The notes beneath the pieces were generated by a model. That model was given only the letters and a program-made list of their open reading frames with translations, did no database searches and was not told the DNA's origin. The position numbers were made by a program, and so were the translations under genes. This document shows, in pieces, positions 1 through 8,703 of a DNA stretch of 37,525 nucleotides. How positions within the stretch are numbered: position 1 is the first letter of the stretch; each line of letters begins with the position of its first letter. This stretch comes from an uncultured Clostridia bacterium (GTDB lineage Bacteria; Bacillota; Clostridia; Christensenellales; Borkfalkiaceae): assembly GCA_904373255.1 (NCBI GenBank), contig CAJFFD010000015.1, positions 1-37,525 on the forward strand, written 5' to 3'.

Positions 1-1639
1 CGAAATTACCGCCGTGACCTTTACGGTGCGCGCGGCGGAGGAACTGCGCGAGCGGCTTGCGGCGAAGCTCAAACGCAAGGCGGATAAAATTACGGTGGGT
101 ACCTTCCACTCCGTGTGCTATTCCTTTTTAAAAGCGGAATTTTCCCCCGCGAGCCGCGCCCTGCAGCTGCGGACGGCGGAGGAAGTTCTCCGCGATTTCG
201 GGCGAAAGTGCGCGCCGAATGCCTTTTTGAGCGAGGTTTCCGCCGCCAAAAACGGCATGGGCGAGGCGGACGATTGCATCCGCGAATACACCCGCTGCCT
301 GCGCGCGGCGGGCGCGCTGGACTTCGACGACATCATAGACGAGGCGCTCGCGCGCAAAATTGCGGGCGAATGCTTCCGCTGCCTGCTCGTCGACGAATTC
401 CAGGACGTGAACGAAAAGCAGTACGAACTTATTCGGCAATGGGCGGGCGAAAGCAATTCTCTCTTTGTCATCGGCGACCCCGACCAGGCGATCTACTCCT
501 TCCGCGGCGCGGCGGCGAATATCTTTGAACGGCTGCAGAGGGACTTTCCGCAGGTAAATCTCGTGCGGCTGACAAAAAACTACCGTTCTACTCCCGAAAT
601 CATCGATTGCGCCCTGCGCGCCATATCCGAAAACAATGGCGAGCGGACGCTGTGCCCTACCCTGCCCGCGGGAGCCAAGGTGCGCCTCGCCGAATGCGGG
701 AGCGAGCTGGCGGAGGGTATCTTCGTCGCCAAGGAAATCGGAAAGATGACGGGCGGACTGGACATGCTCGCCAAAGGGCGGGAGGAAAAGCAGCGCGCCT
801 TCGGCGAGATCGCCGTGCTCGCGCGCACCAACCGCCAGCTGGACGGGATACGCCGCTGCCTGCGGCAGGAAGGCATCCCCTGCGCCGAGGCGCGGGCGGA
901 CTTCCTCGAATCGCCCGCCGTAAGCGGCACCCTCGCCTTTTTCGCCGCGCTTGCGGGCGGGAACGAGCAGGAGGCGGAAAACTTCCTCGGCGGTCGCGAA
1001 AACTTCGAAGCGGCGCGCGAAAAATTCCTGCCGCAGATGAACGGCAGACCGCGCAAGGTACTCGCCGCGTGGAGGGAATACCAGCACATCACAAGCGCCG
1101 AGTTCGACAAACTCATCGACGCGGCGCACTACGCGCGCATGGAAGAATTTTTGGACGCCATGCTGCTCGGAAAAGAGGGCGACGCGGTCGTCGCCGAGGG
1201 GAAGACGGCGGCGGGCGCGGTGCGCCTTTCCACCCTGCACGGCGCGAAGGGGTTGGAGTTCCCCGTCGTGTTCCTGTGCGGGATGACCGAGGGCGTGTTC
1301 CCCCGCGAGCCGCGCGGCGCAGAAAACGGCAAAAAAATCTCCGCCGCGGACAATAAGAGCGGTGCAGAAAACGGCGCAAAGCACGATGCCGCAGACGGCA
1401 GGAACGGCGCGGAAAGCGGCATTTCCGACGACGGCGCGGCGGACGGTGCGGCGGGCGGCGACAGCGAAGCGGACGAGGCGGAGGAGCGGCGGCTGTTCTA
1501 TGTGGGCATCACGCGCGCGAAGGAGGAACTCATCCTCACGTCGGGCGGCAAGCCCTCCCCCTTCCTTTCAGGTCTGCCGCAGGATATTATAAAGGAAAAG
1601 ACCGTACAGAAGCAATACAAACAGCTGTCGATGTTTTAA
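1..1639 (+). CDS. UvrD/Rep-family (SF1A) ATP-dependent DNA helicase, 5' end outside window
   Basis: The reading frame is open from base 2, so the gene begins upstream and the Walker A motif is not in the window. What remains is a 3'-5' DNA helicase core: motif Ia (AVTFTVRAAEEL) at the very edge, TFHS, motif II DEFQD, motif III GDPDQAIYSFRGA, motif IV NYRSTPEI, motif V TLHGAKGLEF and motif VI FYVGITRAKEEL. The family unwinds DNA in repair or replication-conflict removal. The 1B and 2B regions are compact, so the protein is shorter than the roughly 720 aa of PcrA/UvrD. About 55 residues of low-complexity Gly/Ala/Asp/Glu/Asn sequence sit between motifs V and VI. The last residues, QLSMF, fit a beta-clamp binding peptide. 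The internal GTG at base 14 lies inside motif Ia and is not the start. Confidence 0.93.
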   Translation, partial: EITAVTFTVRAAEELRERLAAKLKRKADKITVGTFHSVCYSFLKAEFSPASRALQLRTAEEVLRDFGRKCAPNAFLSEVSAAKNGMGEADDCIREYTRCLRAAGALDFDDIIDEALARKIAGECFRCLLVDEFQDVNEKQYELIRQWAGESNSLFVIGDPDQAIYSFRGAAANIFERLQRDFPQVNLVRLTKNYRSTPEIIDCALRAISENNGERTLCPTLPAGAKVRLAECGSELAEGIFVAKEIGKMTGGLDMLAKGREEKQRAFGEIAVLARTNRQLDGIRRCLRQEGIPCAEARADFLESPAVSGTLAFFAALAGGNEQEAENFLGGRENFEAAREKFLPQMNGRPRKVLAAWREYQHITSAEFDKLIDAAHYARMEEFLDAMLLGKEGDAVVAEGKTAAGAVRLSTLHGAKGLEFPVVFLCGMTEGVFPREPRGAENGKKISAADNKSGAENGAKHDAADGRNGAESGISDDGAADGAAGGDSEADEAEERRLFYVGITRAKEELILTSGGKPSPFLSGLPQDIIKEKTVQKQYKQLSMF

Positions 1640-1767
1640 CCGATGAGCCGCGCGCCGCAACGGCAGCGGACAAAAAAGCGGCGTAACGCGTGCAGGCGCA
1701 CCTCTGTCGGGCGCGCCGATGAGCGGCGCATGCGCCGGACAAAAAACATTTTCCGGAGGAAACTTAT

Positions 1768-2569
1768 ATGCTGCAAAAGGCACTGCAATTTATCCGCGAA
1801 CGCGGATACAACGTGTATTCGGTATGCGAATGGAAGGACGGGAACGAGCAGAAAGAGGAGCTGCAGCCCGCCAACCACGCGAACAACTGCTATTCCCTCT
1901 CCAAGAGCTTCACCTCCGCCGCGATCGGCATGCTCGAATATGCGGGAAAACTTTCCCGCGGCGATAAAATCGGGCAAATCGCACGCGGCGGGGTTTGCGG
2001 AGGGCGTTCTGTTCGAGGGCGACCGTTATAACCACGGCACGGACGACTGGGCGGAGTTTTCCCTCTCTCAACCCATGCCCTATGCGGCGGGCGAGAAGAG
2101 CGTGTATTCCAACGCGACCTATTACCTCCTGTCGCGCATCGCGGAAAAGGCGGCGGGAGAAACGCTGTTCGATTACCTGCACAAAAACCTTCTGCGCCCG
2201 CTCGGATTCCGCGACTATGCCGCAAACGCCTGCCCGCTGGGGCATACCTTCGGCGCTTCGGGGATGTTTTTCGCCTGCGAAGACCTCGTGAAATTCGGAA
2301 GGCTCTTTCTCGGCGGCGGTATTTACGAGGGGAAGCGCTACCTAGCCGCTGACTATGTGCGCGAGGCGGCCTCTCCCCTGCTGCCGAACGGAAACCGCCT
2401 TTACGGTCTTGGATTCTGGAAAAACAGCGCGGACGACGGCTATTATTACGGCGACGGCGCGCACGGTCAGCTCATCCTCGTCTGCCCCGCAAAGAACGCG
2501 GTGCTCGCCATGCAGAGTTACGACAACACCATCGACATGCGCGGACTGACCGCACACCTCGCCGGGTAG
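1768..2569 (+). pseudogene. Serine hydrolase (beta-lactamase/PBP4* family), frameshifted with internal deletion
   Basis: The start at 1768 follows a good ribosome binding site (GGAGGAAA). The first frame carries the nucleophile motif SxxK (Ser43-Leu-Ser-Lys46, then SFTSAAIGMLEYAGKL) and runs to a stop at 2029-2031. From about 1990 the homology continues in the next frame with HAAGFAEG, the YxN motif (VYSNATYYLLSRIAEKAAG) and the HxG-type motif (DGAHGQ), ending at 2569. All three catalytic motifs of the class C beta-lactamase/esterase fold are therefore present but in two frames. The usual stretch between the end of the SxxK helix and the ...LLTHTAGF segment, about 20 residues, is missing at the junction near 1965-1990. 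A 6-base repeat AAATCG flanks three bases there, which could mark a slippage event. As written it cannot give one functional polypeptide; a sequencing or assembly error is the alternative. Confidence 0.8.
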
Positions 2570-2632
2570 GCGCAATGCCCGCGGGCGGCGGGGAGACGGA
2601 ACAGCGGGCGCCGCGCAAGCGGATATATTTGG

Positions 2633-2661
2633 TTGCCAATGTCCTTTCGGCGTGGTAAAAT
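2633..2661 (+). promoter_or_regulatory. Sigma-A promoter for the DUF368 gene
   Basis: TTGCCA (2633-2638), a 17-base spacer, then TAAAAT (2656-2661). It lies about 100 bases before the DUF368 start, in an intergenic stretch after the broken hydrolase. Confidence 0.6.
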
Positions 2662-2758
2662 AGAGAAAAACGGAATGGAAAATTCCCGACCCGAATATCC
2701 TACTAGAGGCGAAGGAATGTACAACATTTTTTAAGAACGTATGCAAGGAGAGCAGAGC

Positions 2759-3877
2759 ATGGCCGATACGGAGCGACCGGACGAAGAAATGCCCGCCGCA
2801 GGCGGAGCGGAGAACCCGAACGAAAACAATCCCGCCGAAAACGCGGCTGGTACAAAAAACGAGGCGACGGTCATCGAAATCAGGGACGGAGCGCCGAGCG
2901 AAAAGGCGGACGGCGGCAGGGCGAAATCCACAGCGGGCGGCGGGGCGGACAAAGGCGCCGACGTAAGCGAGGATGACCTGCGCTACCGAAGCGGCGGGCA
3001 GGTGGCAAAGAGCGGACTGCTCGGCGCATTCATCGGTCTTGCGATCATCGTGCCCGGCGTGAGCGGCTCGGCGGTCGCCATCATCTTCCGCCTGTACGAA
3101 AAGCTGCTGTATGCGCTGGGGAACTTCTTCCGCAAATTCAAAAGGTGCGCCCTGTTTCTGCTGCCCGTCGCCGTCGGCGCTGTCGTCGGTCTGATTCTCG
3201 GATTTTTCGGTGTGCGGGCGCTGCTCGGCGTTATGCCGTTCGCGACGGTGGCGCTGTTCGCGGGGCTGATGCTCGGCGCATACCCCGCCGTCACCGACCA
3301 GCTCAAGGGCGAAAAGCTCACACCTTGGCGGGGCGCCCTCTTCGCGCTCGGACTGGCGCTGCCCGTCGCCCTTTCGGCGGTGTCCGTTTTCGCGGCGCCG
3401 GGCGCGGCGCCCTTGGAAAATCTGCAGGTGTGGCACTATCTCCTCTTCCTCCTGCTCGGCTGGCTGGTCGCGCTCACGCAGCTCGTGCCGGGGCTTTCCG
3501 CCACCGCGCTTCTGATGACGGTCGGCTACTTTACTCCCCTGCTCGATTCGGTGAGCCTGACCTATTGGCAGAGCAACCCGCAGGTGTTCCTCGTTTACGC
3601 GTGCCTGATCGTCGGTTTTATTGCGGGACTTCTGACGATATCAAAACTCCTCTCCCGCCTCCTTGCGCGGCACAGGGCTCCCGCCTTTTACGCGGTGGCG
3701 GGGCTGTCGCTCGGCTCCGCCGTGACGATGTTCTTCAATCCCGAAATCATGGAAGTGTACCGCGGCTGGGCGGGCGGCGGCATGGGCGCCGACCTCGGCG
3801 TCGGCATCGCGCTGTTCGTCATCGGGATCGCCGCCGCCTTTCTCCTCGTGCGCTGCGAGCGCAGGAATACGAGGTAA
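2759..3877 (+). CDS. DUF368 membrane protein, candidate undecaprenyl-phosphate transporter (PopT-like)
   Basis: Polytopic membrane protein of 372 aa. After a disordered acidic, Ala/Gly/Asn-rich N-terminus of about 75 residues comes the DUF368 signature (GLAIIVPGVSGSAVAIIF), and a second, related loop (LTQLVPGLSATALLM) lies in the C-terminal half, as expected for this internally duplicated family. DUF368 proteins have been shown in other bacteria to return undecaprenyl phosphate across the membrane for envelope synthesis; the same role here is inference. The start is set at 2759 because AAGGAG (2745-2750) lies 8 bases ahead of it; an ATG at 2741 would put that site inside the gene. A promoter lies at 2633-2661. 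The next gene (EamA) begins 6 bases after the stop, so both are probably cotranscribed. The long N-terminal tail is not typical of the family. Confidence 0.9.
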   Translation: MADTERPDEEMPAAGGAENPNENNPAENAAGTKNEATVIEIRDGAPSEKADGGRAKSTAGGGADKGADVSEDDLRYRSGGQVAKSGLLGAFIGLAIIVPGVSGSAVAIIFRLYEKLLYALGNFFRKFKRCALFLLPVAVGAVVGLILGFFGVRALLGVMPFATVALFAGLMLGAYPAVTDQLKGEKLTPWRGALFALGLALPVALSAVSVFAAPGAAPLENLQVWHYLLFLLLGWLVALTQLVPGLSATALLMTVGYFTPLLDSVSLTYWQSNPQVFLVYACLIVGFIAGLLTISKLLSRLLARHRAPAFYAVAGLSLGSAVTMFFNPEIMEVYRGWAGGGMGADLGVGIALFVIGIAAAFLLVRCERRNTR

Positions 3878-3883
3878 ACGGCT

Positions 3884-4263
3884 ATGTGGATCGCGGCGGC
3901 AATCGGCTCGGCATTCTTTGCGGGCATCACGGCAATCCTCTCCAAATGCGGCGTGAAAAGCGCGCCATGGCGTGGGGCATCGCCCTGCTGACGGGCGCAT
4001 GCGCGCAGCTGCCCGCCGTCAGCGCGCGGTCGTGGATATTTTTGATTCTCTCGGGGCTGGCGACGGGAGCCTCGTGGCTGTGCTACTATTACGCCATTCA
4101 GAACGGGCAGGTGAGCGTGGTCGTGCCCATCGACCGATTGAGCATCCTCGTCACCGTCCTCTTTTCGCTCGCCGTGTTCAGGGAAAAGCTGTCCGCCAAA
4201 GGCTGGATCGGTCTGGCTCTGCTGACGGCGGGTACGGTGTGCATGGCGGTATTTACCGGATAA
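3884..4263 (+). pseudogene. EamA-family small transporter, frameshifted with internal deletion
   Basis: The start at 3884 gives MWIAAAIGSAFFAGITAILSK, the typical first helix of the half-size (about 140 aa) EamA/DMT proteins, but this frame ends at 3991. The rest of the family sequence (MAWGIALLTG, SWIFLILSGLATG, SWLCYYYAIQNG, VPIDRLSILV, then a last helix) is in another frame from about 3967 to 4263. The segment normally lying between helix 1 and AWxIxxxTG, with a conserved ATAIRT-like stretch of about 17 residues, is absent at the junction. It lies 6 bases behind the DUF368 gene, in the same transcription unit. As written no full transporter is made. The lesion resembles the one in the serine hydrolase at 1768-2569. 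Confidence 0.78.
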
Positions 4264-4338
4264 CACCCTCTGCGGGCGCGGCGGCGAAATACGGGCAGAC
4301 CGGTGCAGACGGCATTGCAAATACGGGATATTTTATGC

Positions 4339-4372
4339 AAAGAAGGGCGCGGCAGAAGCCGCGCCCTTCTTT
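4339..4372. terminator. Bidirectional hairpin terminator between convergent genes
   Basis: Perfect 15-bp stem (4339-4353 with 4358-4372), loop AGAA, A-rich on the left arm and T-rich on the right arm. It sits between the EamA gene (+) and the protease gene (-) and can serve both. Confidence 0.85.
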
Positions 4373-4429
4373 CCGTATTGCATTTACATTTCGAACGCCC
4401 GCCTTGGAGCGCCCTCCGCTGCGCCGCTT

Positions 4430-5881
4430 TCAGGCGACGGCGGCGAAATCCGAAGCCTGCAGCGAAATTGCCGAAGTGGTCAGATCTTCCCTGCCGTCCC
4501 GCTCGTATTTGACGGTGAGCGTATCGTCCGGCCGCAGGATATACAAGAGATCGGAGATGTCGAACGTGCGGTCGATCTCGTATTCAACGTTTTCCCCGTC
4601 TCTGCCGATGATAAAGGAACGGATAATGTCCCCCGTTGCCAGCCCGAACTCCTCCGACAAACCCGAAACGGAGCCCGTACCGAGCACGACGTCTTCGCTG
4701 ATGCTGCCGGCACCCGACTGCGCGTCGTATTCGTAGACGGAATTCTGCGATACAAGCGCGCTTTCCTCGACAAAATCGATCTTATAGACGCCGTTGGTCG
4801 CATCGTCGCCGTCCTCATAATAATAGATGATATTGTCCGCCGTGCCCGTAACGATCGGGAGCGGGATCGCGTAGTTGATGTTCTCCTCCGTGGAATTGCC
4901 CGCATTGGCGATACCGATCAGCTCACCGTCGGTATTGAACAGCCCGCCGCCCGAATTGCCCTGGTACAGCGGCGTATCGATGCGGATGGAACGGTATTGG
5001 CGCAGCGTTCCGTCGATGTTCAGGGAAATGTATTCGTCCGCAACGCTGATGATACCCTCGGTCACGCTGATGCCCTCGCCCTCGGGATTGCCGATCGTGT
5101 AGGCGGCGTCGCCCACCGAATAGCCGTCGGCAACAGTGACCGCCTGCGCCTGGCTGTTTATGGCTTTCACGTCGTCCGTGTCGGCGCGGAGCACCGCAAT
5201 ATCCGAATTCACCGAACCGCCCACATAGTCGCACTCGATAGAATAGCTGCCGTAATCGATGACGGTATACCCATCCTCGTCGCGGCTGTTGGTTCTGCTC
5301 GGATCGCTCTCGCTGCCGTAGAGATAGCATACGATTTTGCGGGCGATTTTCTCCCCGTTTTCGTTCGCGTTGCCGCTCGAAGCGTTGGAATTGTACACGA
5401 CGTGGTAATTGGTGAGGATGTAGGTATTTTCATCGTCCATCGAATAGATGACGCCGCCGCCCGTATAAACGGCGGTATCCTCATACCGCAAAAATCCGCT
5501 CCTCGATTCCTCGACGAACTCCGCATACACTTTCAGGCTGGAAAGCAGCGTTTCGCCGATGGCGGCGGAATTGTCGCCCGATTCGATGGTCAGATATTTT
5601 TCGAGAAACTCCTCATAGGAAATATCCTCCCCCGTTTCCTGCACATACGTCTGCCACAGGTCGGATGCGGAAACGTCCTGCCCGTCGGCGCCGCCGTCGA
5701 TGACCAGTTCCGACGTGCTGCCGTCCGAATAAGTGATCGTGTAAATCCCGTCCGTTCCGCGCGTACCCGTCTTTTCGATGGAAACGACGCTCGGAGCGCT
5801 GCTGCACCCGACCAGCACGGAGGCGCATATCAGCATGAGCGCCGACAAAAAGGCTGTAAGGTATTTTGCGATTTTTTTCAT
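4430..5881 (-). CDS. HtrA-like trypsin-family serine protease lipoprotein with C-terminal PDZ-like domain
   Basis: 483-aa surface-anchored protease. The start at 5881 (MKKIAKYL) follows GGAGGG; an upstream in-frame ATG at 5923 lacks a site. A lipoprotein signal peptide ends at the lipobox LVGC (Cys26). Residues about 30-100 hold a short Gly/Asp-rich spacer (GTRGTDG, GGADGQD) and a YEEFLEKYL element often seen near the N-terminus of Clostridia lipoproteins. The S1C catalytic triad is visible as His160 (TNYHVV), Asp227 (NSDIAVL) and Ser310 (GNSGGG). Residues about 400-475 read as a PDZ-like domain (GLATGDIIRSFIIG, LRPDDTLTVKYERDG). The expected role is protein quality control or processing outside the membrane. 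It lies downstream of the C59 hydrolase on the same strand with a 111-base AT-rich gap, so it may have its own promoter. Confidence 0.92.
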   Translation of the reverse strand: MKKIAKYLTAFLSALMLICASVLVGCSSAPSVVSIEKTGTRGTDGIYTITYSDGSTSELVIDGGADGQDVSASDLWQTYVQETGEDISYEEFLEKYLTIESGDNSAAIGETLLSSLKVYAEFVEESRSGFLRYEDTAVYTGGGVIYSMDDENTYILTNYHVVYNSNASSGNANENGEKIARKIVCYLYGSESDPSRTNSRDEDGYTVIDYGSYSIECDYVGGSVNSDIAVLRADTDDVKAINSQAQAVTVADGYSVGDAAYTIGNPEGEGISVTEGIISVADEYISLNIDGTLRQYRSIRIDTPLYQGNSGGGLFNTDGELIGIANAGNSTEENINYAIPLPIVTGTADNIIYYYEDGDDATNGVYKIDFVEESALVSQNSVYEYDAQSGAGSISEDVVLGTGSVSGLSEEFGLATGDIIRSFIIGRDGENVEYEIDRTFDISDLLYILRPDDTLTVKYERDGREDLTTSAISLQASDFAAVA

Positions 5882-5992
5882 AACAAAAGCCCTCCGCTTT
5901 CGTTTTTTAATATTGTATCGCAAGGAAAAAATCGTTTGATTATATTTTTGTTAAATATTGGTGAACTTTGCCGCCCGAATCTGCACACATTT

Positions 5993-7048
5993 TCAGGTGC
6001 GGCGCAGGAAATCGGGGCGGGCTCCGATGCCGATGAGCCGCGGTTCCCGCACTCCCGCAAAATCGCGCAGATCCGCAAACTGCACCCGCAGATTTTCGTG
6101 GCTCGTCCAATAATAGCGCAGCGATTCGAGGCAGGCGGCGGAAGTGTACACCGTATAATCGAAGGGCAGCACCTCCTTATCGTGTTCCGTCACATCCGAA
6201 AAATCGCTTACGCGCACCGCGCCGAGGGGGAACGCCGCGCTCGCAAACAGACGGAACAGATTCGTGACCCCCTCCTCTTCCCCGCGCCCGCGCACGGCAT
6301 GCTCCTTTAAAAAACACAGCCGCACAAAACGCGAGGGGGAAGACCAGTCTCCTGGGATGCCCAGCGCGCCGCTGCCCGAAAAGCATTGCCCGAACTCCTT
6401 TCCGCACACGGTCAGACCCGCATAGTCCTGACTGCGCAGATGCGCATAGTTGAGCAGATTGCTCTCGTGCCACCCGTAGTCGGGGCTGTTGGTCATCACG
6501 CCCACGGTATCGCGATGCACGCGCATACCGCCCTCACACGGCTCGGCGACGATCGTTTCGCCCGTACGGTCGGAAAAGCACCAGTGCAGGGGCGGAACGG
6601 CGCCGTAAAGGGGTTCGTTCACGACCGTAACCCCGCTCATCAGTTCGCACGCCGCCTCCTCGCAGGTGGCGCACTGCGAGAGGATATACGGCAGCGCCAG
6701 ACCCGCCTGCACGGGCGCCGTGCCGCGCCGAGGAATATGACCGTAACGGGCAAAACCGCGGAAATACAGCTGCCCGCCCGCCAGCCCTGCCTCGTTCATC
6801 CCGTCGTACAGGACGGGTGCGCCAGGGATCGCCAAAGTGCCCATGCCGAGAGAAGCGTACTTTGCGGGATATGCCTCCCCGTGCGTTTCCCCTTCGCGGA
6901 CGAAGGCGCAGACGGGCGTACCCTGCGGCAAAAACACGACGCCGCTCCCATCGGCAAAGCGGTTGAAATCGAAATTCCTGCCGAAAAAATGTTTTCCGTC
7001 CTCGCTCGTCCAGCTCATGGCGCTGCAGCCGCCGTACATCAGATCCAT
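5993..7048 (-). CDS. Choloylglycine hydrolase / penicillin V acylase family (C59) Ntn-hydrolase
   Basis: 351-aa N-terminal-nucleophile hydrolase of the family that cleaves amide bonds in bile salts, penicillin V or N-acyl homoserine lactones; the substrate cannot be told from sequence. Family residues are visible: Cys8 (YGGCSAMSW), the GRNFDF segment with Arg and Asp, NEAGLAGG, TNSPDYGWHESNLLNY and SSPSRFVRL. The start at 7048 is set by GGGGAGG ahead of an ATG; the longer frame upstream has no family similarity. In most members the nucleophile Cys is residue 2, whereas here a 7-residue leader MDLMYGG precedes it, so activity would require autoprocessing. No signal peptide is seen, which predicts a cytoplasmic enzyme. 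It is divergent from the SIMPL gene, with about 180 bases between them. Confidence 0.9.
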   Translation of the reverse strand: MDLMYGGCSAMSWTSEDGKHFFGRNFDFNRFADGSGVVFLPQGTPVCAFVREGETHGEAYPAKYASLGMGTLAIPGAPVLYDGMNEAGLAGGQLYFRGFARYGHIPRRGTAPVQAGLALPYILSQCATCEEAACELMSGVTVVNEPLYGAVPPLHWCFSDRTGETIVAEPCEGGMRVHRDTVGVMTNSPDYGWHESNLLNYAHLRSQDYAGLTVCGKEFGQCFSGSGALGIPGDWSSPSRFVRLCFLKEHAVRGRGEEEGVTNLFRLFASAAFPLGAVRVSDFSDVTEHDKEVLPFDYTVYTSAACLESLRYYWTSHENLRVQFADLRDFAGVREPRLIGIGARPDFLRRT

Positions 7049-7187
7049 TGCCGCACCTCCCCTTTCTCTGCATATAGTCTGCGCCGTAAGACCCAAAATT
7101 ATTGCGCGGAAACAAAAGCGGAGGAACCGCCGCTGCAAAATTGTGCCGCCGTGCATAATTTTCTGCCAATGCGGGAAAATAATGGCA

Positions 7188-7213
7188 TTCCCCGCAACGG
7201 AAAATGCGGGGAA
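7188..7213 (+). promoter_or_regulatory. Stem-loop abutting the SIMPL gene ribosome binding site
   Basis: Inverted repeat TTCCCCGCA (7188-7196) / TGCGGGGAA (7205-7213) with an 8-base loop. It ends directly before AAAGGAGG and lies 16 bases ahead of the start at 7230. It has no T-run, so it is more likely a 5' UTR element than a terminator. Function unknown. Confidence 0.45.
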
Positions 7214-7229
7214 AAAGGAGGAAATTCTC

Positions 7230-7916
7230 ATGAAACCGAAAAAGCTCCTGCTCCTGGCCGCCGTACTCGGCATTGCCGTTTGCATCGGCGCGGGGAGCAT
7301 TTGCGCTTCCGCGCAGGAACAACCCGTCGGAAACGCCTGTCTGACCGTTACGGGCTGCGCATCCGTCGAGGCGGAGGCAGACCTATGCACCTTCGGCGGG
7401 TGCGTGGAAGCGGCGGGCAACGATATGCGCGCCGCCGAGGAAGCCGCGGCTGCACTGCTGCGCACCGTAAAGGATACCTTTGCCGCTTACGGCACCGTAA
7501 GCGAGGAAAGTTCCTCCGCTTATCCTGCGGGCGCAACGGGATATACCGCCGTCAAATATCTGTCCTTCGTGACCGATCAGGCGGATAAGGCGGAGGAGAT
7601 CCGCGCCGCACTCGCCAAAACGGGCGTAACCTGCCTGGACGGGGTGCGTTTTTCCTGCAAAGAGGACGGGGAATACAAACTGGAAGCGCTGCGGCTGGCG
7701 ATCGAGAACGCGCGCGAAAAGGCAAAAGCGCTCGGCGCGGAAGGCGAGCTGGTGCATGTGGAGGAGCAATGCTGCTACCCTTGCGCGCGCGGCGGAACAA
7801 GCGATGGAAAGGTGACCTATACCGCCACCGTGCGCGCCGTGTTTGCAAAAGCGCGGCACGCGGACGCGCGCGGCGGGCAGAACCATGCCCCGGCGGAAGG
7901 CGGGGCTGAAGGCTGA
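7230..7916 (+). CDS. SIMPL-domain (DUF541) exported protein
   Basis: 228-aa protein with an N-terminal signal peptide (KKLLLLAAVLGIAVCIG, likely cleaved after the ASA near residue 28). The mature part matches the SIMPL/BP26 pattern: LTVTGCASVEAEADL at the start, an alternating helix-strand core (AAALLRTVKDTF, ADKAEEIRAALAKTGV) and the closing ALRLAIENAREKAKALGAE segment. SIMPL proteins are periplasmic or cell-surface oligomers of unclear function. The start follows AAAGGAGG. The protein is Cys-rich for an exported one (LTVTGC, FGGC, VTC, EQCCYPCARG), so disulfides or metal binding are possible. It is followed by a hairpin at 7935-7964 and is probably monocistronic. Confidence 0.85.
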   Translation: MKPKKLLLLAAVLGIAVCIGAGSICASAQEQPVGNACLTVTGCASVEAEADLCTFGGCVEAAGNDMRAAEEAAAALLRTVKDTFAAYGTVSEESSSAYPAGATGYTAVKYLSFVTDQADKAEEIRAALAKTGVTCLDGVRFSCKEDGEYKLEALRLAIENAREKAKALGAEGELVHVEEQCCYPCARGGTSDGKVTYTATVRAVFAKARHADARGGQNHAPAEGGAEG

Positions 7917-7934
7917 AACAACACGGCATCAGGC

Positions 7935-7964
7935 ATGCGCCCGTTTTTCGGAAAACGGGCGCAT
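7935..7964 (+). terminator. Hairpin after the SIMPL gene
   Basis: 13-bp perfect stem (7935-7947 with 7952-7964), loop TCGG. The following bases are AATTTA, so the T-run is poor. Confidence 0.6.
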
Positions 7965-8052
7965 AATTTACGCCCCGACGGACAAAATCCCCTTTGCCGC
8001 AGTGTACATATGTAAAAAATTTGGAAAATCTGAAAAAATTGTTCAAGAAATA

Positions 8053-8081
8053 TTGACTTTTCCGAAAAAATAGATTATTCT
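8053..8081 (+). promoter_or_regulatory. Sigma-A promoter for the Nudix gene
   Basis: TTGACT (8053-8058), 17-base spacer, TATTCT (8076-8081), within an AT-rich stretch 35 bases before the start at 8116. Confidence 0.75.
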
Positions 8082-8115
8082 AATTAAAATAAAAATCTTA
8101 AAGGAGGGGATTGTT

Positions 8116-8610
8116 ATGTATTGCCAGGATTGCGGCAACAAACTTGCTTTGAAATTTTGCGAAAACGAAGGTCTCGTCCCCTACTGCAACGAATGCGGCG
8201 AATTCAAATTCCCGCCCTTCAAAACGGCGGTGAGCATGGTCGTCGTCAATCGGGCGCAAGACCGTATTCTCATCGCAAAACATACCAACGGCAATTTTCT
8301 GCTGTATGCGGGGTATGTGAAAAAGGGCGAGTCTGCAGAAAAAGCGATCGTGCGCGAAATCAAAGAGGAAACGGGGCTGAACGCCATTAAGTACAAGTAC
8401 ATGAGTTCGCGCTACCATGAGCCGCGCAACGTACTGATGCTGAATTTCATCGTCGTCGTTTCCGACGGGGATATACGCTCGAATGAGGAAGAAATTTCCG
8501 AAACCAAGTGGTGTACCTTCGACGAGGCGCTCGAAACGGTGATGCACGACTCCACCGCCGAATATTTTCTGAAAAACGCGGTGGCGGAACTGAAAAAGAG
8601 CAAAATCTGA
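8116..8610 (+). CDS. Zinc-ribbon Nudix hydrolase
   Basis: 164-aa protein. Cys3, Cys6, Cys24 and Cys27 form a small zinc ribbon. The Nudix box is complete from Gly66 (GYVKKGE, then REIKEETG at 80-87), with the metal-binding Glu residues present. The family hydrolyses nucleoside diphosphates linked to another group; the ribbon-plus-Nudix order resembles NudC-type NADH pyrophosphatases, but this protein is shorter and the substrate is not certain. The start follows AAAGGAGGGG at 8100-8109. It has its own promoter (8053-8081) and terminator (8614-8649), so it is a single-gene unit. Confidence 0.9.
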   Translation: MYCQDCGNKLALKFCENEGLVPYCNECGEFKFPPFKTAVSMVVVNRAQDRILIAKHTNGNFLLYAGYVKKGESAEKAIVREIKEETGLNAIKYKYMSSRYHEPRNVLMLNFIVVVSDGDIRSNEEEISETKWCTFDEALETVMHDSTAEYFLKNAVAELKKSKI

Positions 8611-8613
8611 AAG

Positions 8614-8649
8614 AAAAAAGAGGACGAAATACTTTTCCTCCTCTTTTTT
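8614..8649 (+). terminator. Rho-independent terminator of the Nudix gene
   Basis: AAAAAAGAGGA (8614-8624) pairs with TCCTCTTTTTT (8639-8649), followed by more T residues. Loop of 14 bases. Confidence 0.8.
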
Positions 8650-8703
8650 TTATTTCCGTACCGCAGCGCTTCCCGCGCCTCCGCGCGCCCGGAAAAGCCA
8701 TTG

